Below are positions 36,076 to 45,936 of a stretch of DNA of 64,000 nt, piece after piece. The DNA comes from Ashinkailepas kermadecensis. Lineage: Eukaryota > Arthropoda > Thecostraca > Neolepadidae. Location of the stretch: assembly GCA_034440615.1 (NCBI GenBank), contig JAOTOM010004831.1, forward strand, positions 433,711-497,710, written 5' to 3'. The stretch's first letter is position 1. Every line of letters starts with the position of its first letter. The notes beneath the pieces are model-generated. The model ran no database searches. It saw nothing but the letters and a program-made list of their open reading frames with translations, and was not told where the DNA came from. The position numbers and the translations under genes were made by a program.

Positions 36076-36264
36076 CCCTTATAACACCATAAATGGTTAT
36101 GACTGTAGTTATCATCAACTGTACCATCAACTGAATTTACTGCCACCAACTGAAAAGTAACCATTTGTGGAGATTATTTGTGGTTGCATGGTCATAACCA
36201 TGTTCTTAAACATCATATTCAAAAAAGGCATAAGAATAAAACATTACCTTAAACTGCAAATTTT

Positions 36265-36510
36265 GCCAAATTTGAGGATGACATAAAACTTGAAGGAGTG
36301 GTTCACACTAGTGATCAATCTTGGTAATATTCAACAACACTTGGATGACCTAAAGCTGGGTTGATCAATAACAAACTGAAATGTCTTTGAAGTACGCGAA
36401 GTGTAAGGCTGCATCTGGTGTCTGTAGGTGAGACATTCGGATGTACAATGGGAGGTTGGAAACTGGGGGTTATTGAAGGACACTTAGGTGTCAAGTCATG
36501 AAAATGATCA
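36265..36510 (+). mobile_element. Old CR1/L2-like RT remnant, 3' half
   Basis: The peptide AKFEDDIKLEGVVHTSDQSW (RT active-site FADD changed to FEDD), then in shifted frames KLKCL, FGCTMGGWKLGV and HLGVKS, matches the RT C-terminal order. It continues the remnant ending at 33118. Confidence 0.75.
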
Positions 36511-37540
36511 AAGAATAGTAGGTAGGTAGGTACCTAGCCCGTAGTAGTAATCCTCAAGAAGTGTGTATCGCAATGCTTCAAGGTTCAGTCTTGAATGCGA
36601 ATGGAACAGGTTGTTAGAAGACTAGCTGCGATGTCATCAAGACTCATGAAAGAAGTGCTAATTTTGCAAATTTTAAATTTTTCGTAATTGTCACGCACAT
36701 TACCATTGGCTTTCATTAGGGACAACGGGCTATATTTTGGACAACTATCGCATTTTCCCTGCTCTTGATAAACCTGTACTATTCGTATTCCCCCAATATC
36801 CCTTCCCCTGCCTAATTCATCCACCCCATCCTCTGTCCTCTGCCTTCCTGTCCTCTGACCCCTGCCTCCATGTGACCTGCCTTCTGTTCCCTTTACATTT
36901 CCCCATGTTCCATGTCCCTACCCCCTTTCTTCTAAACTATAACCACGGATAATAGTAAACGGATAGGAAACTCCCCGGAATCGGCGACCAAGGACGGGCT
37001 ATTGCCACCTAGCGGTTGGAGGCCGAAGCTAATCCTGGATAGGATATTGTTTGATTACAGCAGCACATTCCCGCGTTGGAGAGTAAAGCGTAGTTTAGTT
37101 TCGGCCAATTTCCGCTTTTTGGAGAAGCTAGGGAACCGTGATTCGGCTGCATGGAACTCTGTGACGGTAAGGAATTAATTAAAAGCATATCTGCTTTCAT
37201 TTCTTTGTTTCAGGGAACATTTAAACGCATGGCGTGAGTACTACGTTTCTGGCGCGTTGTGTGTTTTTGGGAGCAACTTATGTGTTTTGGATCAAGTGAA
37301 GCATGCAATTCTCCATTGCGTTGCCCAGTTATTTACTCTGAATCACGAGAAAATCTGAATCAGTGGTATTTAGTCTGTTTGGCTTTTGCTTGCTTGAAGC
37401 ATTGGTCAAAGGCGCCGTAATGTACCAATTTTCACCTGCATATGCAGCTCTCGAACTAAGGGTTTTGGCTAGGATGTCCGATTTCAGGCTGAGGAGCAGT
37501 CCAAGGAGGAATTGTCTGACGTAAAATTTTGCAATCTTTA
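36511..37540. other. Intergenic, nothing firm
   Basis: Contains a pyrimidine-rich stretch (about 36770-36930) and a GC-richer block near 36970-37180 that ends in a donor-like gtaagg. It might be a non-coding exon or promoter, but no direct support was seen. Confidence 0.4.
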
Positions 37541-37544
37541 CCTA

Positions 37545-37760
37545 AGGTCCATGGCTGAATATTTTGAAGGTTGTAGTGAAAGGATCATGCATCCCGGCCT
37601 GGTGCCAAGGTCAAAGACTTGGTGCCATGGTGACACGCCACCAGTGACCACCAGTATAGGGCAGTTGTAGTGCAGGTAGGAGTAAATAACATAGGTTCTG
37701 CTAGGAGTGAGGAGCTGCTGCAGGACTACGGGCCCTTCTGGCCACCCTGAAGCATAGCAA
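37545..37760 (+). mobile_element. CR1 ORF1 (esterase) fragment
   Basis: About 200 bp matches the reverse complement of about 14290-14480 in the intron-3 CR1 element, including gtagtgcaggt, aataacataggt and aggagtgaggagctgctgca. It is interrupted by stops and small insertions. It lacks the 3' end, so it was not a simple 5'-truncated insertion or has been deleted. Confidence 0.85.
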
Positions 37761-38412
37761 TTGTCTGATTCGGTTCTCATCGGGTTGCCGTCGCTACATA
37801 TTTCAGAAGAATAAAATATAGAACTTCTGAGTTTATTTATGGAGATGGGTCAATAGCTTGTTTTTTTTTAATTTAAATCATTCCCAATAATATCGCATTA
37901 TGGGTGCCCAAAATTGAACATTTGCAACCAGTACTGCATGGCTCGTTATTCCGATGGGTCGCGGCACCTAATCTAGCTGCCTCACCCACTAGCAGCCCGC
38001 CGCCGACGACCATAACCCTCGCACGGCCGATGCTCCGCGCAAACTTCGTCCGGCCGGGAGGGGAGGGTTGTTACCTACCCTCGCCGGAAGGTGGGTAGGT
38101 TACCTACTCCTCCCCTATACATAACGGCATTAGATGATTGGTGATTCTAAGAAGGAATTGGTTCAGTCCTTTTTGATCCGAGGTCAACGTAGAGGTCATA
38201 TCAGGTCAAACAAAAACAAATTAATAGCGCAGGCAGCACAAAGACTTCAAGAACTATAGTGCACAATTATTCTTGCACTGCACGGCCAAACTGATTTGTA
38301 GATCAATTTAGTCCTTGACCTATAATGACCTGAGGTGACAGTTCAAAATTGGATAAACCGGAGGCAAAGAAAGCCAATTTATCATATTATCATAATGTTA
38401 TTGGCACTACAT

Positions 38413-38425
38413 AGGTCACTGACCT
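38413..38425. promoter_or_regulatory. Perfect IR-1 nuclear-receptor palindrome AGGTCACTGACCT
   Basis: An inverted repeat of AGGTCA with a one-base spacer, the PAL-1 type sequence known as a high-affinity EcR/USP site. It lies in repeat DNA; function is inferred from sequence only. Confidence 0.5.
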
Positions 38426-38442
38426 AGGATGACCTGCACCTG

Positions 38443-38903
38443 CAGTGATAAATTATTCTGAACTAGGGTGGAAAATACCACTTTCTGAACACTGAATCGA
38501 CATCCCTCCCAACGGATTATCGAAATCGTGCTTCGTGATGAGTCGTTATGAAGTCTTCATATCTAATTTCTAGCAGTCTCTTGTTGACAATAGCATGCTG
38601 ATACTCACCATTGCGTATTGTGATGCACGAGTATCTGTTGACAATTCCAGGTAAGATGATTATCTATGATTATCAGTTGATATGGATATATATTTTATAT
38701 CGTTGTCGCTAAAATAGTTACCCCTAAATTAGGTATCTCAAAACGAAGGGAATAGTTGCGCGTAGGAGTACGTGTTGGATCATAATTTTGTTTCAAGAAC
38801 TTATAAGTTATGTTAGTGGCATCGTTTCCGTGGTCAATTTCGACATCCTACTGTACTCGTTTCGACATCTCACACCTAACGAAAAACCATTATTTTAACA
38901 CTG
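38443..38903 (-). mobile_element. hAT-type MITE copy 2, 8-bp TSD tgcacctg
   Basis: 461 bp between perfect 8-bp direct repeats tgcacctg (38435-38442 and 38904-38911). The ends are cagtgataaattat and cattattttaacactg, i.e. inverted CAGTG termini. It shares body sequence with copies 1, 3 and 4. No coding capacity. Confidence 0.95.
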
Positions 38904-39187
38904 TGCACCTGACATTCGCCACACCAAATATGTATCCAGCGCATGGTACTGACAATTTTATAGCTTTTGCGAGAAATTTGTCAGTGATTTCAAAGGTCAA
39001 GTAATTTTCAGGTCAGTCGGTCGGAGACCTATGATGACCTTGCTAAAGTCATTATGGTCAGATATGCTTCAAACTGTGCAATGGTTATTGAAAACGATAT
39101 GAATCTGTTGATCGATCGTGTTCATATTGTCATAATATGTGAGATTTTCCGCAGTTTGGTCCGACATGCCGCCACTAAAGGGGTTGT

Positions 39188-39200
39188 AGGTCATTGACCT
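39188..39200. promoter_or_regulatory. Second perfect IR-1 palindrome AGGTCATTGACCT
   Basis: Same half-sites and spacing as at 38413, 775 bp away in the same repeat region. Function is inferred only. Confidence 0.5.
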
Positions 39201-39329
39201 GACATGGGCTTGACCTGATAATTTTGAGGATGTGTCAAATTGATTAGCTTAAGGTACTGTAAATTGTAGTCTCTAGAGCAAACCATTTTTTGGGTATGGT
39301 ACGAAACGTCATGGGGTGGTAGGTATTTA

Positions 39330-40000
39330 CCCACCCACCCGGGCTGCGAGGGTTAACATGGGAGACGTGGCAGCTGCAATGGGGTGATGCAGGGGGCCCT
39401 GAAGTTCCTCGGCTCCAATGGCTGTTCCGGGGCCCTCGGCCCAATCAATGTTCATCAGTTCTCCTATGCCTGCTCGGTCCCCTGTTTGTCAAAGAATATA
39501 CCTCGGGGGAAATGTGACTGCCAGGGCCATCAGCCAATCGGTCTTTGGCCAATCAGCAGCCTTTTTTGTGGGTGGGGGGCATCGAATGGAATTGGTCTGC
39601 CCCGACGAGTCCCGGCATATACGGTTGGAATGGGAGGGGGCAGGTGCTCTCCTGTTTTTTTGCCGGTTCTCTGACACTCCGCTTCCCTCGTTGTCGGCAC
39701 GGTTGTTGGTCACGAGCCTGGTTCTATACGGCGGCCAAGGGATGGCGGCCATTGAGTAAGCGTCCCGGCTTGCGCCAAGGCGCGTTTTGCAAACGACGCG
39801 TGGTGAGGCGATTCAGCTATATTTCCCCATCCCGTCGCTTTTTCTAGGTGTCCTTCGCATCACCTTCCCGGATTATTTCGCCGATCGTCCGATAGATGTC
39901 GTGTATCGGTCGGTGGTCGCAACATCAGTGCCGCCGAGTTTCCGATCCGTTTACTATTATCCGTGCTATAACCTAACCTAAAAAAAATAAAAAAGCTGCA
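39330..40000. other. GC-richer block, possible promoter or repeat
   Basis: Contains two CCAAT motifs (ccaatcgg, ccaatcag near 39533-39552) and ggatggcggccat near 39740. Open frames of 60-113 codons overlap on both strands, with no recognisable similarity. No gene is called. Confidence 0.3.
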
Positions 40001-40209
40001 AACAAGTAAAATTTGTACCTCTTCAGTGTCGTTGATGACGTCAGGTTTAATCTCGCTACACCTGTTTCAGTTACATGCAATAAGTGCGCCAGTTTCGATG
40101 ACATTGAACTTAGTATGTAAAGGGCCTTGGAACATGCGCTCAAGGCTATAGAACACCGATGCGCTTCCGGAAGGTTACCGCGTCGCCTTTCGTCCTTCAA
40201 AGGCGTGAA

Positions 40210-40975
40210 TGAAAACATCCTTGGCTATGCCCACTGGCGGATCTAGCTAACCGGTTTGGGGGGGCAACTTTCGGTTCCCGGCGTTTTTGTTACCGGATTT
40301 TTGTTCTTGTTTACCAAACGTTCACGTTGACGTTCAACGTCTTGTACCACGTCAACGTTCGTGCACGTGTACACACTGTCGGATCCGATTTTGTCAACTC
40401 TTGCTGTAAGTAGAACTTGAGCAGCATGGAACGGGGGGGGTCAAGTTGTTCCGGGTCTGACGTAGCCAAGGCGACACTCGGCAGCACTTTGCGTGCGTCT
40501 CAAGCCGAAATAGCCAATATTTTCGGCGGCTTTACGCAGACAATTTGTATTGTATGTAGGCAAATTTGATACGATGCGAATGCCTGAAGAATTCTACATA
40601 CGAATCCGGATCGTTTTTACTTGTATCACCCCGAAAACGTATGTTTACTTGCCGGTAAACGAGGACACTACACAAAACCGGCCGGCCGACTCCCGGAGGG
40701 CATATTTTTTTCGTCGCCGAGTTTTGACAAACAAGAGCCATAATAGTGCAGAAACTCGTGAAACTGGATTGCCATCCCCAATACTGTAAACAAATGAGTT
40801 TTTTCTGCAAATATTGCATTAAAATCGCCATGGTTTACATGTCGATGGAATTATACCATGGTTTGCTTTGCAATTGCAGGCGGCAGTTGTGTGGAAAATG
40901 GATCAGAAACACAGTATAATATTACAACACTATCATAGGCTGTGACGATCGTGATCATTGTCACAACCCAAGGCG
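40210..40975 (+). mobile_element. Dispersed element (family C), inverted relative to 59650-60680
   Basis: From about 40690 to 40960 it is a near-identical reverse complement of 59655-59940 (shared gccatccccaatactgtaaa, tttacatgtcgatggaatta, aaatggatca). Its left end has tatgcccactggcggatc near 40228, whose inverse, gatccgccagtggctatgcc, is at about 60631-60652. No transposase or RT frame is visible. Confidence 0.75.
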
Positions 40976-41394
40976 TCAGAACCCACAACGAAATCAATTT
41001 GATTCTGTTACCGGAGATTTCTGTTCATATTTCTGAGTTTGTGCGGTGTTAACACTATTTGTAGGACTGGTTGTGTTGGGCATGAGTTAAGAGGTAGGTA
41101 CCTAGTCACCCCACGTTGTGTAAACCCCCAATCATTGATTTGTCCACATAATAAGGCTGAAGATGAACAATTGCGCCTATGATTCCAGGCAGCTTGGCCA
41201 CAAAAAAGTTTAGTTTAGTGCCCCCCCCCCAACGAACTTCATAAAGTAACACTCATGGTTATATAGGTAGGTCCTGCCTATGTAAGTGTACCTACATAGA
41301 TACCAGCCAGTCTGCAAAGTGGAAATAACTTGCTGCACTCAAAGATTATTTGTTGGCATCCTTTTGCTTGTTCTCTCACCTGGTTCTCTCACCT

Positions 41395-41575
41395 GGTCTC
41401 ACCTAGACTGAAAAGTATGCATTGGAAATGCTTGTGCTGGAAATAAGTGCTTGTTCACATTCATAAAGAAACATTTTTGTGTGTTTATAGCATATTTGCA
41501 AGCATGCAATTATTTTTTCATAATTAAAATCTCACCAATGCCCTAAGATGCAAATTTACTAGTTCCTGAGGGCTC
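41395..41575. mobile_element. MITE A right-end fragment
   Basis: Diverged but recognisable: actgaaaagtatgcatt, gaaataagtgcttgttca, cattcataaa and finally taagatgcaaattt, in the order seen in the 3' half of 58108-58530. Confidence 0.55.
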
Positions 41576-42773
41576 CTCTTATAAATAATATTGAATTGTG
41601 TTATCTAGACATATCCCTGATATCAGCATAACAATTATAATGTATTTAAAATTGGCATGTTCAGTTTCAGTGTGTTATTGCAGCTTATGGTGGACAAAAA
41701 GTTTGTGTTTTTTTGTAGTTGGCATGTGTTCAGTGCATGATTTTTGAAATGATATAATAAACCAATGTTGGCTGTCAGAAGTCTGTTTTACAGCGGCAAT
41801 TTGCTCTCTCGTCTCGCTTTTCATCCTTCCAAGTCATTCCTTGCTTCAACTAAACATTCCAGACATGAACTAAAAAAGTATATCAAAGAACATTTATTAT
41901 TAACAAGAATTGGTTCCTCTCAATTTTCTCAGCTTTTTCATTGACAAAACTTGTTTCTTGGTGGTGAGAATAAAACGATTTTAGACCAATTGTTTTAGTA
42001 TAATTTTCCTTAAACTATTTTATATTCCGAAACCTATATCCCAATATGCGGCCGGCAACAAGTCAGTCGGTGCACGAGCGTCCTACTCGTGGGGTGTGTT
42101 GTGAATATTTATTAGTTTGTGAATATTTATTAGCGTCAGCATGTCGGCAGTATCAGATGTGGATTTATAAATTTGGTTGACATCGATTAAGTGTACTTTT
42201 GTTATCATTTTCTCTACTGTTGCTCAGGAAGTTGGCTTATAACCACATCCTTTGCTAATTTAACCACAGCACCAATTTGTAATCTGGCAGTCATCCATTG
42301 GCTGCCAGATCCCATAGAGCTGAGTGCAGTCTTGACGTAAATTAGGAAGAATTTTGCAATTTGCTGATATTTGTAAGTTTAATTCTACTTATTTCAGTGG
42401 TGGCAATAGTAAAACCTATTTCGTTATTAAAACTGATGTGAGAATGAGATTTGGTGGTCACTTTTAATTTATGCAGATCACTTTGTCAGGTCTTCTCCCC
42501 CTATCTTGTTCCTGAAACCACGTGACCTGGGAGCAAATTTCTGCTGTAAAACCTGCTACTGCCATTCTCCCAGTTATGGCAGATGTTAGGTTGGAATACA
42601 ACATGTAGCAGCAGTCTTCATGTGGCTATGTTACCCATACCAACATGCACATGCATGTACAACCTTTGAAATGAAGACATCACAGGACTGATCCAGCCTG
42701 TCCACCATCTGGTCTATGCATCACAGTATATATGAGGTCATGTAATGAAGTTATGTTCAGAAAATTTATATCA
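41576..42773. other. Intergenic, nothing recognised
   Basis: AT-rich DNA between MITE fragments, with no supported gene. A small duplicated phrase, gtgaatatttatta, occurs near 42110. Confidence 0.5.
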
Positions 42774-42781
42774 AGTGTGGG

Positions 42782-43264
42782 CAGTTAAAATAATGATTTA
42801 TCATTAAGTGTGAGATGTCGAAACTGGTAGAGCAGGATGTCAAAATCACCATGGAAGTAATGTTATTAACATGTGTTAGGTCCTACAAATCCAGTGGTTT
42901 CAACATAATTGCATACATGTCACTGTTCTTGCTTTGTGTTTTTTGAGAGGCACCTAATTTGGAGGCACCGATACCAACGATAACGATGTAAACACCCATG
43001 CTATAAATTGGTATTGTATAACACAGCACATCATGGGCAATCCCTTCACCTGGAATTGTGCTTCAAGATGTTCATTACCACCATCCCAGATCTGTTATGG
43101 TGAGCATAAGCATGATACTTGTAAATGGGATACAGTTGGAAATGAGGAATGAAGACTACAACACCCACCAAAAAGCATGATGTTGATACTCCTTTGGGAA
43201 GGATGTCAATTAACTGTTTGGTAGGTGGTATATTCCACCCTATTTCACACATAATTTATCACTG
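42782..43264 (+). mobile_element. hAT-type MITE copy 3, 8-bp TSD agtgtggg
   Basis: 483 bp between perfect 8-bp repeats agtgtggg (42774-42781 and 43265-43272). It starts cagttaaaataatgattt and ends ataatttatcactg. Oriented opposite to copies 1 and 2. It shares agatgtcgaaac, cgataacgatg, aagcatgatg and ggtatattccaccctatttc with copy 4. Confidence 0.95.
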
Positions 43265-43459
43265 AGTGTGGGTCTCCACTCAAATTTCAGTATTCCAGGC
43301 CACTGTACTGGACAAAACACATGCCACACTAAATGGACATATTTATCATTGAATTACCTGCTGTAAATGTTGGTTGCTTTTCTCCTTATGTACCCATTTG
43401 TTCTGCATCACTCAGCAATCCAGATATCTTATTTCAGTACTGACTTCTGCTTTTTTCAG

Positions 43460-43530
43460 ACATCTCTTTTGCTTCCATTTGTGTTTGTTATATTCTATGC
43501 TGGAAAAAAAACTAGAAGATGCTGAGTGAG
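43460..43530 (+). other. Candidate 5' exon of the MULE/SWIM gene
   Basis: A strong acceptor (gcttttttcag, AG at 43458-43459) and strong donor (GAG|GTGAGT, GT at 43531) frame 71 nt. The last 12 nt read ATG CTG AGT GAG, phase 0, which matches the phase-0 exon at 44612-44686 and then 45931. This would add 31 residues to the N terminus (830 aa in all). Inference from splice sites and phase only. Confidence 0.3.
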
Positions 43531-44029
43531 GTGAGTGTTTATACAGCTGTTATTATCATTTCTGAGAGTGAGGGGTTACAGTGTGCAATAAATCACAATG
43601 CATATTTCATTTTCATGTTTTGAGGGTGTCTAAAGAATGGAGTATGATGGGATAAGTTATACTGCTACTGCTGTGAGCTTCTCTAAAATGGTCTCAGATG
43701 TGTCCAACATGCTGTTTCTTGCATTTTGTTGCAGTGTTCATTAAGCCATAGATGGACTGGGTGAGCTGTCCCACCAATGTAGTTGACCTACTGTTGATGT
43801 TGATTTAAGTTGACCTGTTGTTGATGCAATTATTGCAGCTATTGTGTTAATAGTCCTATGTGTGTGATGAGATGTTCTAGCTGTGCTTGCTAATATTTCC
43901 AGTGTTCCATGATAGTATAGTTCACCATATGTTTTAATGCATTCAGTGACAAACTCTTCACTACATCACCTGCCAATCAACCTGTGAACTTAAAACTTCT
44001 TGGTGTTGAATGATCCTAGAGCTTAACTG

Positions 44030-44510
44030 GCCTAATCAATCTCAATTAATGATAACCATGATGGAAACCCTAAATGATTCATATTGATCTTGCCCAACCT
44101 TTTTGCAATCTTGAGCACCCTAATGGTAGCACCCCCTAATCTCTCATACTAGAGCCACTACAGAGCTAATGTCATAAGCCTCCTCTCATATTCTAAATTG
44201 ACTAGTCCACTTATAAGCCTAGTAGCTTTCAAGTGTGGTTGCACATAGGCATTGCTCTTTTTTTTAAAACCATATATCCCTTCCTTTTATATTGAACTAT
44301 TAATTATTCCCGGCATTCCAATTGCCCTACTCCCAGTTGTGTATTCTTCTTTAATTTCCCTTGAGACTAACACACCAAGTCTGTTTCATCTTTAATCGCA
44401 TCCAGTTCATCATCTCTTATTGCAGATATAAATGTCTCACCTCTAGACCTCGGATGCATAAATCACTTATCATAGTTGAAGGACATCTGCCCTTGATCAG
44501 CCTACATTTT
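44030..44510 (-). mobile_element. Very old CR1/L2-like remnant (possible)
   Basis: The plus-strand text (gcctcctctcatattctaaattgact, cacttataagcctagtagc, caagtgtggttgcaca) parallels the antisense C-terminal RT region at 11360-11520 (cctcatatgccaggttgct, accattaaccat, tccaaatgtgacctga). The similarity is weak and was judged by eye. Confidence 0.4.
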
Positions 44511-44611
44511 GAGGGCCCAAAATAACTCAGTATTTCTACATTTGTATTGTATTGCATTGTGGCATTGCATTTGCATTGTATTATATAACGAAGTTGTTTT
44601 TTTTTATTCAG

Positions 44612-44686
44612 GAAGAGCTTACCTGGTTGAAGGGAGGGAAGTTTGTGCTATGCCCAAGATTAGATGTCTTCCATGGCATGGAAGAG
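44612..44686 (+). other. Candidate 5' coding exon of the MULE/SWIM gene
   Basis: 75 nt between tttttttttattcag| (AG at 44610-44611) and GAG|GTAAGT (GT at 44687). Open in phase 0 (EELTWLKGGKFVLC then PRLDVFHGMEE), which would join in frame to KLMSGVEVG at 45931. A second frame is also open. No family similarity was recognised. Confidence 0.35.
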
Positions 44687-44845
44687 GTAAGTTGAAGAGA
44701 ACCTGATTGGGAACTAATGGACAGAATTTATCGACACCTTCAGTATCTTCTGAATAACTTGGACATGAACTGAACAGCAATGCTCAATGTGAGGTTGTGG
44801 TAGCCACACATTTAACAGTCATTCAGCATGACAGAGACTGTGGGG

Positions 44846-45330
44846 CAGCGTTAAAATAATGATTTCTCGTTAGATGTGGGATGTCTAAACGAGTGCGGCA
44901 GGATGTCGAATTCGCCATGGAATAATGTTATTTATAATCGTGTAAGTCCTGCAAACCCAGCTTTGAGATAATTGCGCACATATGACTGTGCCCGTTTTGC
45001 ATGTTTTGAAATGCATCTTATCTGGATATACCGATGTGAACGATAACGATGCAAACACCTATGCTATAAACTGGCATTATATGACATAGCGCATCATAGG
45101 TAATCTCTTCGCCTGAAATTTCCCTTCGGGATGTTCTTTATCACGATCTCAGATCGGTTATGGTGAGCAAAAGCATGATGCTTGCGAACGGGATACTGTT
45201 AGAAACGAGGCATACAGACTTCACAAACATGCACCAATAAGCATGATGGCGATACTTCTTTGGGAAGGATGTCGATTCAGTGTTCATTAAGTAGTATATT
45301 CCACCCTATTTCGCGAATAATTTATTACTG
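44846..45330 (+). mobile_element. hAT-type MITE copy 4, 8-bp TSD ctgtgggg
   Basis: 485 bp between perfect 8-bp repeats ctgtgggg (44838-44845 and 45331-45338). Starts cagcgttaaaataatgattt, ends ataatttattactg. Same orientation as copy 3. The insertion point lies at the head of the tRNA-like SINE that continues at 45331. Confidence 0.95.
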
Positions 45331-45540
45331 CTGTGGGGTGGTCCAATGGTAGCATTTGCATCTTCGGAAATCAACTGCTGAAATTTGATCTGGTCTGGAT
45401 GCAACTCGGATGGTTGAATTCGCCCGGCCGACCGATTGTCAACCGGTCGACTGGAAAGGGGCGGGTGTTGCATCGGGTGTTCGTGGCTGGTGAGACAAAT
45501 AGACAGTAACTGAGACAGGGACAGGGACAGAGAGCTACGG
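45331..45540 (+). repeat. tRNA-derived SINE interrupted by hAT MITE copy 4
   Basis: tggggtggtccaatggtagca is A-box-like and ggttgaattcgc (about 45412) is a degraded B-box. With the empty site reconstructed at the 8-bp duplication, the tRNA-like head begins just before 44846. Confidence 0.5.
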
Positions 45541-45849
45541 TTTGGTTTTTAAAAAAATCACACTTCCAGCTGGATGGTTGATATACGAGTTGATAAACTG
45601 CGCATATTTTTGGAGACCATCCATTTCTGTTGGTCATTACACCGATAAGAAGTACGATTTAAAAGCTTATTGTGATTGGTGTGACCATGGTATGTACTAC
45701 CTATTGGAATATATACACATATTTTGTTCCCTAAAACTACACTTCAAAACATTGATTTACCTGTCAAATCATTTGTATCTTTAGCATTCAGTTGTCAAGT
45801 CTCGTGTCATCTAGCACATTTTGTGCAAATATTTTATCACGTAAATGTC

Positions 45850-45916
45850 CTGATTTTGGGCGCGAATGATCAACTCTGGTCGAAGCGCCCTACACCCAAA
45901 ATAACTAACTAACTAA
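45850..45916. repeat. SINE tail repeat (gcgccc... ccaaaataactaactaac)
   Basis: ttgggcgcgaatgatcaact, then ctggtcgaagcgccctacac and ccaaaataactaactaa. Related text occurs at 52185-52240 (cagtcgatgcgcccgtaagc with accaactaac) and inverted at about 57358-57412. It lies 15 bp upstream of the acceptor of the first certain MULE-gene exon. Confidence 0.65.
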
Positions 45917-45936
45917 TGTCCTGATTTCAGAAGCTG

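Larger units (their letters stand above)
33119..36264. mobile_element. Nested insertion with inverted ends splitting the RT remnant
   Basis: The left end (from about 33140, cagtttaaggtaac) and the reverse complement of the right end (to about 36257, cagtttaaggtaat) stay similar for over 100 bp, sharing atgatgttta-gaacatg and cttttcagttgg-like blocks. This suggests long terminal inverted repeats. Inside are a tRNA-SINE (34350-34486), a hAT MITE (34929-35409) and another TIR element (35574-36075). No transposase was seen, and a target duplication could not be defined. Confidence 0.55.
38160..39235. repeat. AGGTCA/TGACCT-rich repeat region, interrupted by hAT MITE copy 2
   Basis: Dense AGGTCA or TGACCT hexamers occur in both orientations at about 38180-38210, 38316-38340, 38413-38436, 38994-39045 and 39188-39215. 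The hAT element at 38443-38903 splits the region. Similar TGACCT text occurs near 8640, 26690 and 30324, so it appears to belong to a dispersed family. Confidence 0.6.

Noticed and set aside
45371..45637. 88-codon minus-strand frame
   Set aside because: It overlaps a tRNA-SINE-like segment and carries no domain.
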